From contig CAZHQG010000007.1 in the NCBI GenBank assembly GCA_964534275.1, positions 1 to 64,000 of the forward strand: a stretch of 64,000 bases of DNA, in the 5' to 3' direction. Below are positions 17,542 through 25,223 of the stretch, in pieces. The notes beneath the pieces are model-generated. The model did no database searches. It was not told the origin of the DNA and was given only the letters and a program-made list of their open reading frames with translations. The stretch is from HRBIN30 sp964534275 (GTDB lineage: Bacteria; Desulfobacterota; Binatia; HRBIN30). A program made the position numbers and the translations under genes. The first letter of the stretch is position 1. The number at the start of each line of letters is the position of its first letter.

Positions 17542-17966
17542 CAAGATACGGGCCGAAACTTGGGAATCGCAAAGTGTTCGTCGATGTCCTCGAACACGAC
17601 TTCTACTGGCATGTCGCAGCGCAGCGCCTTCGGGTCCGGTTCCACGCCAACGATGTTGGTCATCAGCCGCGGTCCCTCTTCCAACTCGACGATGCCAATG
17701 ATGTACGGACCCGACGCCGGGTAGTTACGCGGAGGGCGGTGGTTGATCACGTACGTGTGCAAACGTCCCCGGCCACTGCACCGAACCCAAGCAACATTAC
17801 TGGACAGGCAGTACGGACACAGCGGACGCGGGTAAAAATAATGAGCTCCACAATCGTGGCACTGTTGAATACGCAACTCGCGCCGCTTGGCTGCCTCCCA
17901 AAACGGGCGCGTTTCTGGTGTCGGTTTCAATGTGAGATGGCGGACCTCTGTTGCCTGCGACGTCAT
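17541..17966 (-). CDS. DUF35 zinc-ribbon/OB-fold protein (first copy)
   Basis: A 141-residue acyl-CoA-associated DUF35 protein. An N-terminal helix (TPETRPFWEAAKRREL) leads into a zinc ribbon of two Cys pairs (CHDCG and CPYC), followed by an OB-fold-like beta domain. Partners of thiolases use this fold to hold the acyl-CoA and to complete the active site. Its stop overlaps the thiolase start, which strongly supports a complex of the two products. The start is the ATG at 17966; the frame is open for a further 40 codons with composition unlike the family, so an upstream start is unlikely. It is the first gene of the run that extends to lapB. Confidence 0.82.
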   Translation of the reverse strand: MTSQATEVRHLTLKPTPETRPFWEAAKRRELRIQQCHDCGAHYFYPRPLCPYCLSSNVAWVRCSGRGRLHTYVINHRPPRNYPASGPYIIGIVELEEGPRLMTNIVGVEPDPKALRCDMPVEVVFEDIDEHFAIPKFRPVS

Positions 17967-18279
17967 GCGGAGCGGCGTTATAGGAAGGCGCACAGCGAGA
18001 ATCAACGCGCCGCGGAATTCCTCGATCGAGCCTCCTAAGTCGAGCGCGAAGCGTCGTCTAGAGGTGCCTCGCGAAGTGGGGGACACAGCAGTCCGGGAGG
18101 AGCGTTGCAGGAGGGCGTAGAAGTTGGCGAGCCAGTCACGGGCAACGACGTCGTGGGGATACCAGCGCTTGGCTGCAACCCGCTTGCGACAAGGGAACAG
18201 GCGGTCGATTGGAAATGACCAAGTACGTTGGTCGCGTTGCTGGAGTGTGCTACTTTGCGAGCCGCGCGAGGCGAACGGT
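17967..18279. other. Divergent intergenic region before the MltD-like gene
   Basis: About 310 bp between the divergent DUF35 and transglycosylase genes. Open frames here are extensions of both neighbours with no family match. A weak promoter-like pair, TTGGTC (18228-18233) and TACTTT (18251-18256) with 17-nt spacing, points toward the transglycosylase. Confidence 0.4.
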
Positions 18280-19740
18280 ATGCTGGGCTTGGCTTGGGTG
18301 GTGTCTCAGGTGTGGCGGCGCGGTACAGTGGTAGCCTTGGCGTTCGTGTGCTTAGCGATCAGCGGTGCAGCGGGCGGAGCGTTTGCAGCGGCGCTGCCCA
18401 ATCCCCCAGAACTCCGCCCGCAGGTAGAGTTCTGGAAGAAGATCTTCGCTGAGTACAGCCGCAACCAGGTGGTCATTCATGACACGTGGGAGCTCGATCG
18501 GATTTATTCGGTGCTGGATTTCTCTGCTGAGGCCGCGGACTTACAGGGGGATATTCTGCCAGCCTACGTAGAAATCCGCGTGAGCCAAGAGAAGGAACGA
18601 ATCCGGTCGTTGCTATTGCGCTTGCATCAGAACGACGGGAAACCGCAGCCGTGGAGCGAAGAGGAACGACGAATCGCGGCGCTGTTTCGGAGAGATCCAA
18701 ATCCGGAGAAGTTTTTCGTTGCGGCCGATCCTGCTCGGATCCGTGCGCAACGGGGGCTGCGGGAAAAGTTCGCTGAGGGGCTGCGGATTTCCGGTCGCTA
18801 TCTGCCGGCCATGGAGGCGATCTTTCGCGCGGAGGGACTTCCGGAAGACCTCACTCGTTTGCCGTTGGTGGAGTCGTGTTTCGATGTTCGCGCCTATTCG
18901 AAGGTCGGCGCAGCGGGGATCTGGCAGTTTATCCCAGAAACGGGACGGCGATTCCTCCGGATCGACGCGGTCGTCGACGAGCGGCGTGATCCAATCGAGT
19001 CGAGCAAAGCAGCAGCCGCTTTTTTGAAGGAGAACTATGCAAAACTCGGGACTTGGCCGCTAGCCGTCACCGCGTACAATCACGGGCCCGCCGGGATGTT
19101 ACGTGCAGTGGAGGCAGTGGGGTCTCGAGACTTGGTCGAAATCATCCGTCGCTACCAGGGCCCGCGTTTCGGCTTTGCCTCGCGGAATTTTTACGCTGAG
19201 CTCCTGGCGGCAATCGAAGTAGAGCGCGAGCACGAGAAGTACTTTGGGCGGCTGCGGAGGCTACCACCGTTGAGCGTGGAAGAAGTTGGAGTGCCACGGC
19301 CCACGCCGTTTCGCGTGTTGGCGCACAGCGCGGCGATGCCGCCGGAAGACTTGGCGGAATTGAACTTGGCTCTGACGCCAAGCGTGGTCCGGGGAGAGCA
19401 GCTAGTGCCAGCAGGTTTTCGCTTGCGCGTGCCGCGCGGTCGCAAGTCTTCCTTCGAGGCGCGTTACGCAGCCTGGGTTGCTGACCAGGAACGTATTCGG
19501 CTTGCTCGGGGGAGTGGCGGCACTGCGAAACCCGCGCAGGGGGCCCCACGCTCGGTGGCACGCGCCGATGCTGCTGCGACACGCAAGGAGAAACGCACGC
19601 ATAAAGTCAAACGCGGTCAAACCGTCGAGACCATTGCTCGGATGTACGGCCTTTCTGCGGAACGTTTGGCACGACGGAACGGCTTGCGCCGTGGTTCGCG
19701 GTTGCGTACCGGCCAGGTGCTGGTGATCCCCGAAGGATAG
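18280..19740 (+). CDS. mltD: MltD-like membrane-bound lytic murein transglycosylase with LysM
   Basis: A 486-residue peptidoglycan-cleaving enzyme acting in the periplasm. A signal peptide or anchor lies at about residues 1-36. The SLT (lysozyme-like) domain carries the catalytic Glu198 in PLVESCFD, then SKVGAAGIWQFIPETGRRF and AVTAYNHGPAGM. A single C-terminal LysM module (about 440-485, HKVKRGQTVETIARMYGL to GQVLVIPEG) binds glycan chains; E. coli MltD has two. The start at 18280 has GAGGCGAA about 7 nt upstream and gives a proper signal sequence; the frame runs 52 codons further without one. No lipobox was seen, unlike E. coli MltD, which is a lipoprotein. Confidence 0.87.
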   Translation: MLGLAWVVSQVWRRGTVVALAFVCLAISGAAGGAFAAALPNPPELRPQVEFWKKIFAEYSRNQVVIHDTWELDRIYSVLDFSAEAADLQGDILPAYVEIRVSQEKERIRSLLLRLHQNDGKPQPWSEEERRIAALFRRDPNPEKFFVAADPARIRAQRGLREKFAEGLRISGRYLPAMEAIFRAEGLPEDLTRLPLVESCFDVRAYSKVGAAGIWQFIPETGRRFLRIDAVVDERRDPIESSKAAAAFLKENYAKLGTWPLAVTAYNHGPAGMLRAVEAVGSRDLVEIIRRYQGPRFGFASRNFYAELLAAIEVEREHEKYFGRLRRLPPLSVEEVGVPRPTPFRVLAHSAAMPPEDLAELNLALTPSVVRGEQLVPAGFRLRVPRGRKSSFEARYAAWVADQERIRLARGSGGTAKPAQGAPRSVARADAAATRKEKRTHKVKRGQTVETIARMYGLSAERLARRNGLRRGSRLRTGQVLVIPEG

Positions 19741-19772
19741 GGGTGCTCGGCGGAGCCTCGGAGGAGTCCACT

Positions 19773-19794
19773 GGACCGCGCGTGCGCGCGGTCC
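19773..19794 (+). terminator. GC-rich hairpin after the transglycosylase gene
   Basis: GGACCGCGCG and CGCGCGGTCC form a perfect 10-bp inverted repeat around a 2-nt centre, 32 bp after the MltD stop. No T-run follows, so if it terminates transcription it is not a classic intrinsic terminator. Confidence 0.45.
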
Positions 19795-19866
19795 TGCCGT
19801 TACACCTACGATATCTGGCGTGACGATTTTAGGTGGACCGCTACCGGAGCGACGCTGTGTCGCGAA

Positions 19867-21600
19867 ATGGCGTGGACAAACCCTGTGCAGCGACAGGTGG
19901 CAACTCGTGGCACCTGGGTTGCTGCCAGCGTCTCTGCTGTGATGCCCCCACGCGTGGAAGGTTGGTTCCGGCGGATTGCGATCGCGAGCCAGCGGACCCC
20001 TGAGGAACCGCAGACGCTGCTGACGAAGAAGCGCACCATCCTGCTCCTGCGGACGGTGGTGACCGTTTCGACTGCGTACCTGATTTTGTTTGGGCCGTTA
20101 GCTTCCAGCCCGTGGGCACTCGCATACATTGCGGTATTGTTCGCTACCAATTTAGTGTTGGGCTGGGTGCCGGCATCGCGGTTTCACGAGCCGAATTTCT
20201 CCGCTGGGTTGTTGCTTGCCGACATGCTGATTGTGCTCGCCGGCTTGTATCTGACCACCGGAAGTTTTTCGCAAGACTTTTTGGTGATCTACTTTTTCAC
20301 CATCTTTCTCACGGCGGCTACACAGGGCGTGGCTCAAATTGCTTTGGTCGCGGCCGTGGTCAGCGGCTTATATGGTTATTGGCTTTGGTTGACTTCCGCG
20401 GGGCACTTGGGAGCGGGAGAGTGGCTGCGGCTACCGTTCTTTTTCATCGTGGCGGTCTTTTACGCGTATGTAACCGAAGAGACGAAACTCGAGCGCTGGC
20501 GACGGGAACAAAGCGAGCGCGAGGCAGAACGATTGCGCGCGCTGCTGGGGTTATTGGACCCGGAGGTCGCGCGGAGCACCACGCGCGCTTGGGTAGAACT
20601 TGCGCGTCGAGCGTTGGAGTGGGCGTTCCCAGCAGTGCGGTGTGCTTGGGAAGAGGCGGAACAGGTGGAGCCTGGAGGGGAAGTCCTGTTTACTGCGGGA
20701 TCGCAGGAGCCGGTATTGGTTGCACGTCGCGCTGACGGTGAGCCGCTCGAGGACGTAGAGCGCGAATTTTGTCGAGTAGCACGGGCGCTGGGTGCAGAGT
20801 TGGAGGCGCGCCAGGAAGCGCTGCAATCCGACCTGAGCAGGATGCGCCAGGACTTGCTCGGGCTGGTGTCGCACGAACTACGCACTCCGCTGCACGCGAT
20901 TTTGGGTTATGCGGAAATTTTGGAAACCTACGCCCAATCAGCGCAGAGCCCGGAGGGGCGTGAAATGCTGGCACGCTTGCGCATGAACGCCCAGCATTTG
21001 AACGAAATTATCGGCGACCTGCTGCTACTCGCCGAGGTGCGTGCTGGCATGGCCCACGTGCGCTGCCGGCGTTTTAGCGTGCCCGATTTGTTCGAAGAGC
21101 TCAACGAGTGGGTTCGGCCGCAGTTGGCGGAAAAACAGGTGAAGTTGATCACCCGAGTGGAAGGCACTCTCCCGCAGGTGGTTACCGACCGAGAGAAGCT
21201 TGTCCGGTTGCTCCGATGCCTTGTCGGCAACGCGGTAAAGCACACCCAGGAAGGCTTCGTGTACCTCGAGGCGGAACTGGTCGACGAGGGAACGGTGGAG
21301 TTGCGCGTGCGGGATACCGGACCAGGCATCCCGCCCCAAGAGCGTGACCGCATTTTCGAACCGTTGTGGCAGCGAGAACCGACGCTCAGCCGCCGAAGTG
21401 GGGGACTCGGCATTGGGCTCGCCTTGGCTAAGGATCTGACAACTCGGCTCGGAGGCCAGATTACGTGCAGCAGCCAATTGGGTCGCGGAACGACGTTCGC
21501 CGTTCGCCTCCCGTTGCGTTTGGAGGAAGAGAGCGAAGCCGAGTGGCGCGAATTGGTGAGCCCGCTCGTGTGGCGCACCGTATCGCGCATCGCCCACTGA
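19867..21600 (+). CDS. Membrane sensor histidine kinase, orphan
   Basis: A 577-residue histidine kinase. About six hydrophobic segments (residues 55-205) form the membrane part, followed by a short linker, a poorly conserved region (about 225-320), the HisKA box with H336 in LVSHELRTPLHAILGYAEIL, and the HATPase domain with an N-box-like LLRCLVGNAVKHT, then VRDTGPGIPPQE and GLGIGLALAKDL. No response regulator lies next to it, so its output partner is elsewhere. The signal sensed is unknown; the multi-helix membrane part without a large periplasmic domain suggests sensing within the membrane. The start could also be the ATG at 19942, which would remove 25 residues. Confidence 0.85.
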   Translation: MAWTNPVQRQVATRGTWVAASVSAVMPPRVEGWFRRIAIASQRTPEEPQTLLTKKRTILLLRTVVTVSTAYLILFGPLASSPWALAYIAVLFATNLVLGWVPASRFHEPNFSAGLLLADMLIVLAGLYLTTGSFSQDFLVIYFFTIFLTAATQGVAQIALVAAVVSGLYGYWLWLTSAGHLGAGEWLRLPFFFIVAVFYAYVTEETKLERWRREQSEREAERLRALLGLLDPEVARSTTRAWVELARRALEWAFPAVRCAWEEAEQVEPGGEVLFTAGSQEPVLVARRADGEPLEDVEREFCRVARALGAELEARQEALQSDLSRMRQDLLGLVSHELRTPLHAILGYAEILETYAQSAQSPEGREMLARLRMNAQHLNEIIGDLLLLAEVRAGMAHVRCRRFSVPDLFEELNEWVRPQLAEKQVKLITRVEGTLPQVVTDREKLVRLLRCLVGNAVKHTQEGFVYLEAELVDEGTVELRVRDTGPGIPPQERDRIFEPLWQREPTLSRRSGGLGIGLALAKDLTTRLGGQITCSSQLGRGTTFAVRLPLRLEEESEAEWRELVSPLVWRTVSRIAH

Positions 21601-21802
21601 TGGATCTCCAAGCCCGTCGTGGTTCGGCGGTGTAGAACCGCCGCACATTCGGAGAGTAAGGGCTTCGTCGGGAACCGGTTCGTGCGCCCAGCACCTTGCC
21701 CCGCTGGTGTGGGACGTCCCCGACAGCAGGCCGCTGCGCTGAACTCCCTCGGCTGGTGTGTTGATTTGAAGCTGCGAGTGTGTGTAGGCGCATGAAGCCA
21801 AA

Positions 21803-22255
21803 ATGTTGCGTGGCAAGCCGGTTCGGGAAGATCTGTTCACGGTGAACGACTCGGGTGGCATCGCCCTCATCGGCGGGTACTGCCGCGCGTGCAGCCGGCG
21901 CGCGTTCCCGTACAGCGAGTTCTGCCCTTACTGCGGAGGCAGGAGCATCGAAAAGGTTACCCTAAGTCAGCGTGGCATCCTGGAGCTCTGCACGGTGGTG
22001 CGACGGCCGCCGCCGGGGTACGAAGGACCGGTACCGTACGGTCTTGGAGTGGTGCACCTGCCGGAAGGGATCGCTGTGGTCGCGCCGATCGTCACCCGGG
22101 AACGATTGCCTTCGGGAACCCCGGTGGAGTGCACCACTTTGCAAGCGGGAACCGACGAGAGCGGTCAAGCTTTGCTCACCTATGCGTTTGCTCCAGTAGA
22201 CGCCAACGGCGCACACCAAGGCAGGACAAAAGGCAGATCGGAACACGATGCGTGA
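21803..22255 (+). CDS. DUF35 zinc-ribbon/OB-fold protein (second copy)
   Basis: A 150-residue DUF35 protein with two Cys pairs, YCRAC and FCPYC (about residues 26-45), then an OB-fold-like beta domain (GILELCTVVRRPPPGYEGP, then PYGLGVVHLPEGI). It overlaps the following thiolase-fold gene by 8 nt (ATGCGTGA), so the two are translationally coupled and probably form one complex. It is more diverged than the copy at 17541-17966 and lacks the N-terminal helix of that one. A distinct acyl-CoA substrate is likely but not provable here. Confidence 0.8.
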   Translation: MLRGKPVREDLFTVNDSGGIALIGGYCRACSRRAFPYSEFCPYCGGRSIEKVTLSQRGILELCTVVRRPPPGYEGPVPYGLGVVHLPEGIAVVAPIVTRERLPSGTPVECTTLQAGTDESGQALLTYAFAPVDANGAHQGRTKGRSEHDA

Positions 22256-23393
22256 TGCAGTATACATAGCGGGTGCTGCCATGCATCCGTTTGGGCGCTT
22301 CCCGGAGGAAACCCTCACAGTGCTTGGTGCCCGAGCGCTGTTAGGCGCGCTCGAGGACGCGGAGGTTTCGCTGCGCGAGATTCAAGCGTTATTTTGCGGC
22401 ACAGCGTACGGTGGAGTCGGGGCAGGGCACAAGGTGCTGAGTGCGTTAGGTGCCACGAGCATTCCGGTGGTCAATGTGGAAGCCGGATGTGCCAGTGGAG
22501 TTGCTGCCATGTGGATCGGTGTGCAAGCGTTGCATACCGGCGCGTGCGAGCGAGTTGCCGTTTTGGGCATGGAAAAGATGCCCAAGGGAATGATTCGCTC
22601 GAGTTTCTTCGAAGGTTGGCAGGAAAAGGCCGGGTTGGCAGTCACTCCGGCGTACTTTGCCTTGCGCGCCCAACGCTTGATGCAAGAGGAAGACCTTACC
22701 GAAAACCATTTGGCTGCTGTGGTGGTGAAAAACCGTGGTCATGGTGCGCGCAACCCCAACGCAATGTTCCGGACGCCGGTGGCGGAGCAAGAGGTCCTGA
22801 ACTCTCCTGTGGTATGCGAACCTCTTCGCTTGTGGATGTTATGTTCCCCGAACGAAGGAGCGGCGTGCGTGGTGTTGCAGCGGAAGCCGCCTGAGCGGCG
22901 CCCACGAGTGCGAGTGGAAGGGGTCGCGTTACGCTCGCATGTGTTTGGCAATGTTTTGGGAGAGCACACACCGCTTTGCGGTCTGGTGGAAGGTGTCCCC
23001 GCTTCCCCCACCGAGTTGGCCGCACGCCAAGCGTACGAGGCCACGGGCGTGGAACCGAGAGAGATCGACGTGGTGGAGTGTCAGGACACGGATGCAGCTC
23101 GGGAAATTTTGGCATGGCGTGAACTTGGCTTGTGCGCTCCGGGCGAGTGTGGCGAGGCCATCCGCCAAAGGCGATTCGGGTTGGGCGGACGAACGCCGGT
23201 GAACGTCAGCGGAGGGCTTCTCTCCAAGGGCGAACCGCTAGGCGCTTCCGCTGTAGGGCAAATCGTCGAGTTGTGTTGGCAGCTTCAGGGTCGCGCCCGA
23301 GGATACCAAGTCGAGGGGTGTCGGCTCGCGCTGGCACATACAGTCGGGCGGGGGGCGAACGCGGCGGTGACGATTTTGGCGCGCGAATCGTAA
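22248..23393 (+). CDS. SCP-2-type thiolase-like protein (second copy) with altered His loop
   Basis: A 381-residue thiolase-fold protein. The nucleophile is kept (C81 in VEAGCASGVAA). The C-terminal segment LALAHTVGRGANAAVTIL has H364 where classic thiolases carry a second Cys, as in SCP-2-type enzymes. The loop that is usually GHPxGA reads SKGEPLGAS, with Glu329 replacing the catalytic His. It may therefore have altered or non-thiolytic chemistry, for instance aldol cleavage or a scaffold role with its DUF35 partner. Subfamily members may share this change. The amidohydrolase gene follows after 152 nt. Confidence 0.8.
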   Translation: MRDAVYIAGAAMHPFGRFPEETLTVLGARALLGALEDAEVSLREIQALFCGTAYGGVGAGHKVLSALGATSIPVVNVEAGCASGVAAMWIGVQALHTGACERVAVLGMEKMPKGMIRSSFFEGWQEKAGLAVTPAYFALRAQRLMQEEDLTENHLAAVVVKNRGHGARNPNAMFRTPVAEQEVLNSPVVCEPLRLWMLCSPNEGAACVVLQRKPPERRPRVRVEGVALRSHVFGNVLGEHTPLCGLVEGVPASPTELAARQAYEATGVEPREIDVVECQDTDAAREILAWRELGLCAPGECGEAIRQRRFGLGGRTPVNVSGGLLSKGEPLGASAVGQIVELCWQLQGRARGYQVEGCRLALAHTVGRGANAAVTILARES

Positions 23394-23510
23394 GCAACTA
23401 CGCGCTGCAAAATTGTCCGCAGGGGACCTGAAGATCGGCGTCGATCCTGCGGCCTTCGCTGGGCTGGTTGTTCTCCATGCTTGAGTTGGCCTCGCAAGCC
23501 ATGGTAAGCC

Positions 23511-23526
23511 TCAATCGATCGATTGA
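23511..23526. promoter_or_regulatory. Perfect 16-bp palindrome, candidate operator
   Basis: TCAATCGATCGATTGA is a perfect palindrome centred about 27 bp before the amidohydrolase start and just upstream of its ribosome site. Size and symmetry fit a dimeric repressor of TetR or GntR type. No regulator gene is adjacent. Confidence 0.55.
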
Positions 23527-23545
23527 ACCACGCAGGAGGCGAGCC

Positions 23546-24865
23546 ATGCGCATGGAGGAGATGATCCTCATCAGTGTCGACGATCATGTGGTGGAGCCGC
23601 CAGGAATGTTCGACCAACATTTGCCGGCGCAGTGGAAGCCCAAGGCTCCGCGCGTAGTGCGGAAGCGCGACGGTAGCGACGTGTGGGTGTTCGGCGGTGA
23701 GCAGTTCCCGAACGTGGCGCTCAACGCAGTGGTTGGCCGCCCTCCGGAAGAGTACGGCATGGAGCCCACATCGTTCGATCAACTACGGCCCGGTACGTAC
23801 AACGTCCACGAGCGTGTGCGGGACATGAACGCGAACGGTGTGCTCGCCTCGCTGTGCTTCCCATCGTTTCCTGGGTTGTTCGGGGAAAAGTTTGCCAAGC
23901 ATCCCGATCGCGAAGCGGCGCTCGTGATGCTGCAGGCCTACAACGACTGGCATGTCGACGAGTGGTGCGGCTCGTATCCCGGGCGTTTTATCCCGCTCGG
24001 CTTGCTGCCGTGTTGGGACCCAGAACTCATGGCCAAGGAGGTCAAACGTTTGGCTCGAAAGGGCTGCCGCGCGGTAAGCTTTACCGAAAGCCCGGAAGCG
24101 CACGGTTGGCCGAGCATTCACAGCGACTACTGGAAACCGTTCTGGACGGCTTGCACGGACGAAGGCACGGTCATTTGCATCCACATCGGTTCCGGTGCCG
24201 GAATGAAATTCTCAGCGATGGACGCTCCGGTCGATACGATGATTACGTTGCAGCCCATCGCGTCGGTCGATTGTGCCGTCAACTTGCTCTGGTCTCCGGT
24301 GCTTCGGAATTACCCTGGAATTCGATTTGCACTGTCCGAAAGCGGCATCGGGTGGATGCCGTATTTTTTGGAACGGGTGGACTACGTGCACGAACGGCAC
24401 CATGTGTGGACGCACCAGGATTTCGGCGGCCGCAAGCCAAGCGAGATTTGGCGGGAGCACGTGATTTCTTGCTTCATCCACGATGCCGCGGGAATTCGCA
24501 ACCGCGACCTCATTGGTCTGCACACCATCACGTGGGAGTGCGATTACCCGCATTCGGACAGTACCTGGCCGCAGTCGCCCGAGCGGCTGTGGGAGTGCTT
24601 CAACGATGTGCCCGAAGAGGACATTCACGCGATTACCCACCGAAACGCCATGAGGTTTTTCAACTTCGACCCGTTTCGGTTCCGTGCCGCAGAACGTTGC
24701 ACGGTCGGAGCGCTGAGGGCCGAGGCCCGCGATGTCGATTTGACCGTGCGCCCGCGGGGGGGCAAGCCACCGACCACGGAAAAGCGCCCGGTTACCACTC
24801 AGGACGTTTTGCAACAACTCGCGACGGTGTACTCGTCCGTGCCCGACGATACCGCCACTGCCTAA
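23546..24865 (+). CDS. Amidohydrolase-2 family metal-dependent hydrolase
   Basis: A 439-residue protein of the amidohydrolase-2 family (TIM-barrel decarboxylases and hydrolases related to ACMS decarboxylase). The N-terminal motif ISVDDHVVEPP replaces the usual His-x-His with a single His, as in a large subfamily. Later signatures include CIHIGSGAG, ALSESGIGWMPYFLERVD and TWECDYPHSDSTWP, where the Asp and His are likely metal or catalytic ligands. The substrate is unknown. The neighbourhood (thiolase and DUF35 upstream) hints at degradation of a cyclic or aromatic acid. The start at 23546 is set by AGGAGG six nt upstream; the open frame begins 26 codons earlier inside the palindromic region. 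Confidence 0.82.
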   Translation: MRMEEMILISVDDHVVEPPGMFDQHLPAQWKPKAPRVVRKRDGSDVWVFGGEQFPNVALNAVVGRPPEEYGMEPTSFDQLRPGTYNVHERVRDMNANGVLASLCFPSFPGLFGEKFAKHPDREAALVMLQAYNDWHVDEWCGSYPGRFIPLGLLPCWDPELMAKEVKRLARKGCRAVSFTESPEAHGWPSIHSDYWKPFWTACTDEGTVICIHIGSGAGMKFSAMDAPVDTMITLQPIASVDCAVNLLWSPVLRNYPGIRFALSESGIGWMPYFLERVDYVHERHHVWTHQDFGGRKPSEIWREHVISCFIHDAAGIRNRDLIGLHTITWECDYPHSDSTWPQSPERLWECFNDVPEEDIHAITHRNAMRFFNFDPFRFRAAERCTVGALRAEARDVDLTVRPRGGKPPTTEKRPVTTQDVLQQLATVYSSVPDDTATA

Positions 24866-25053
24866 GGTGCCACGCGAGTTGGAAGGGCAGGGGCCGAAAG
24901 CGTGGCACCGGTCTCTTCCACGGGCCGCTTGTCACCGGTTTCCATCGCGGCGACTCGATAACGACCGGGGGACGAACATTTTTGCCCGGCACGCAAGTGT
25001 CGCGGCCAACCCCAAGGTTTCCTCCAGTGATTGGGAAAACTGAAGACAATCAT
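24862..25053 (-). CDS. Possible small ORF, unknown
   Basis: A 63-residue frame with codon use similar to its neighbours and an ordered-looking motif, RAGQKCSSPGRYRVAAMETG. Its stop overlaps the amidohydrolase stop on the other strand. No ribosome site is visible and no family is recognised. It competes with the reading of 24866-24909 as a terminator hairpin. The rest of the 24866-25223 gap has nothing else that stands out. Confidence 0.25.
   Translation of the reverse strand: MIVFSFPNHWRKPWGWPRHLRAGQKCSSPGRYRVAAMETGDKRPVEETGATLSAPALPTRVAP
24866..24909 (+). terminator. Inverted repeat directly after the amidohydrolase stop
   Basis: GGTGCCACGC (24866-24875) and GCGTGGCACC (24900-24909) are perfect complements with a 24-nt loop, beginning at the first base after the stop codon. 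No T-run follows. It may terminate or stabilise the mRNA, and it lies between convergent genes. Confidence 0.45.
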
Positions 25054-25223
25054 TGCGCAATGGTCCGGTGGATCGAGTTCACCGCGGAGCGCTCGGTAAG
25101 GGAGCGCGCCGCGAAGTTGGTTCTCGTTACTACTGGACGCACTCGGCGCAGTGCGGCACAGCGTTTTGCTTCGGGGTAGCATCGCCAAGCGTCGGGGCGC
25201 TGCGTGGCGCTCCCTGCTGGTGG

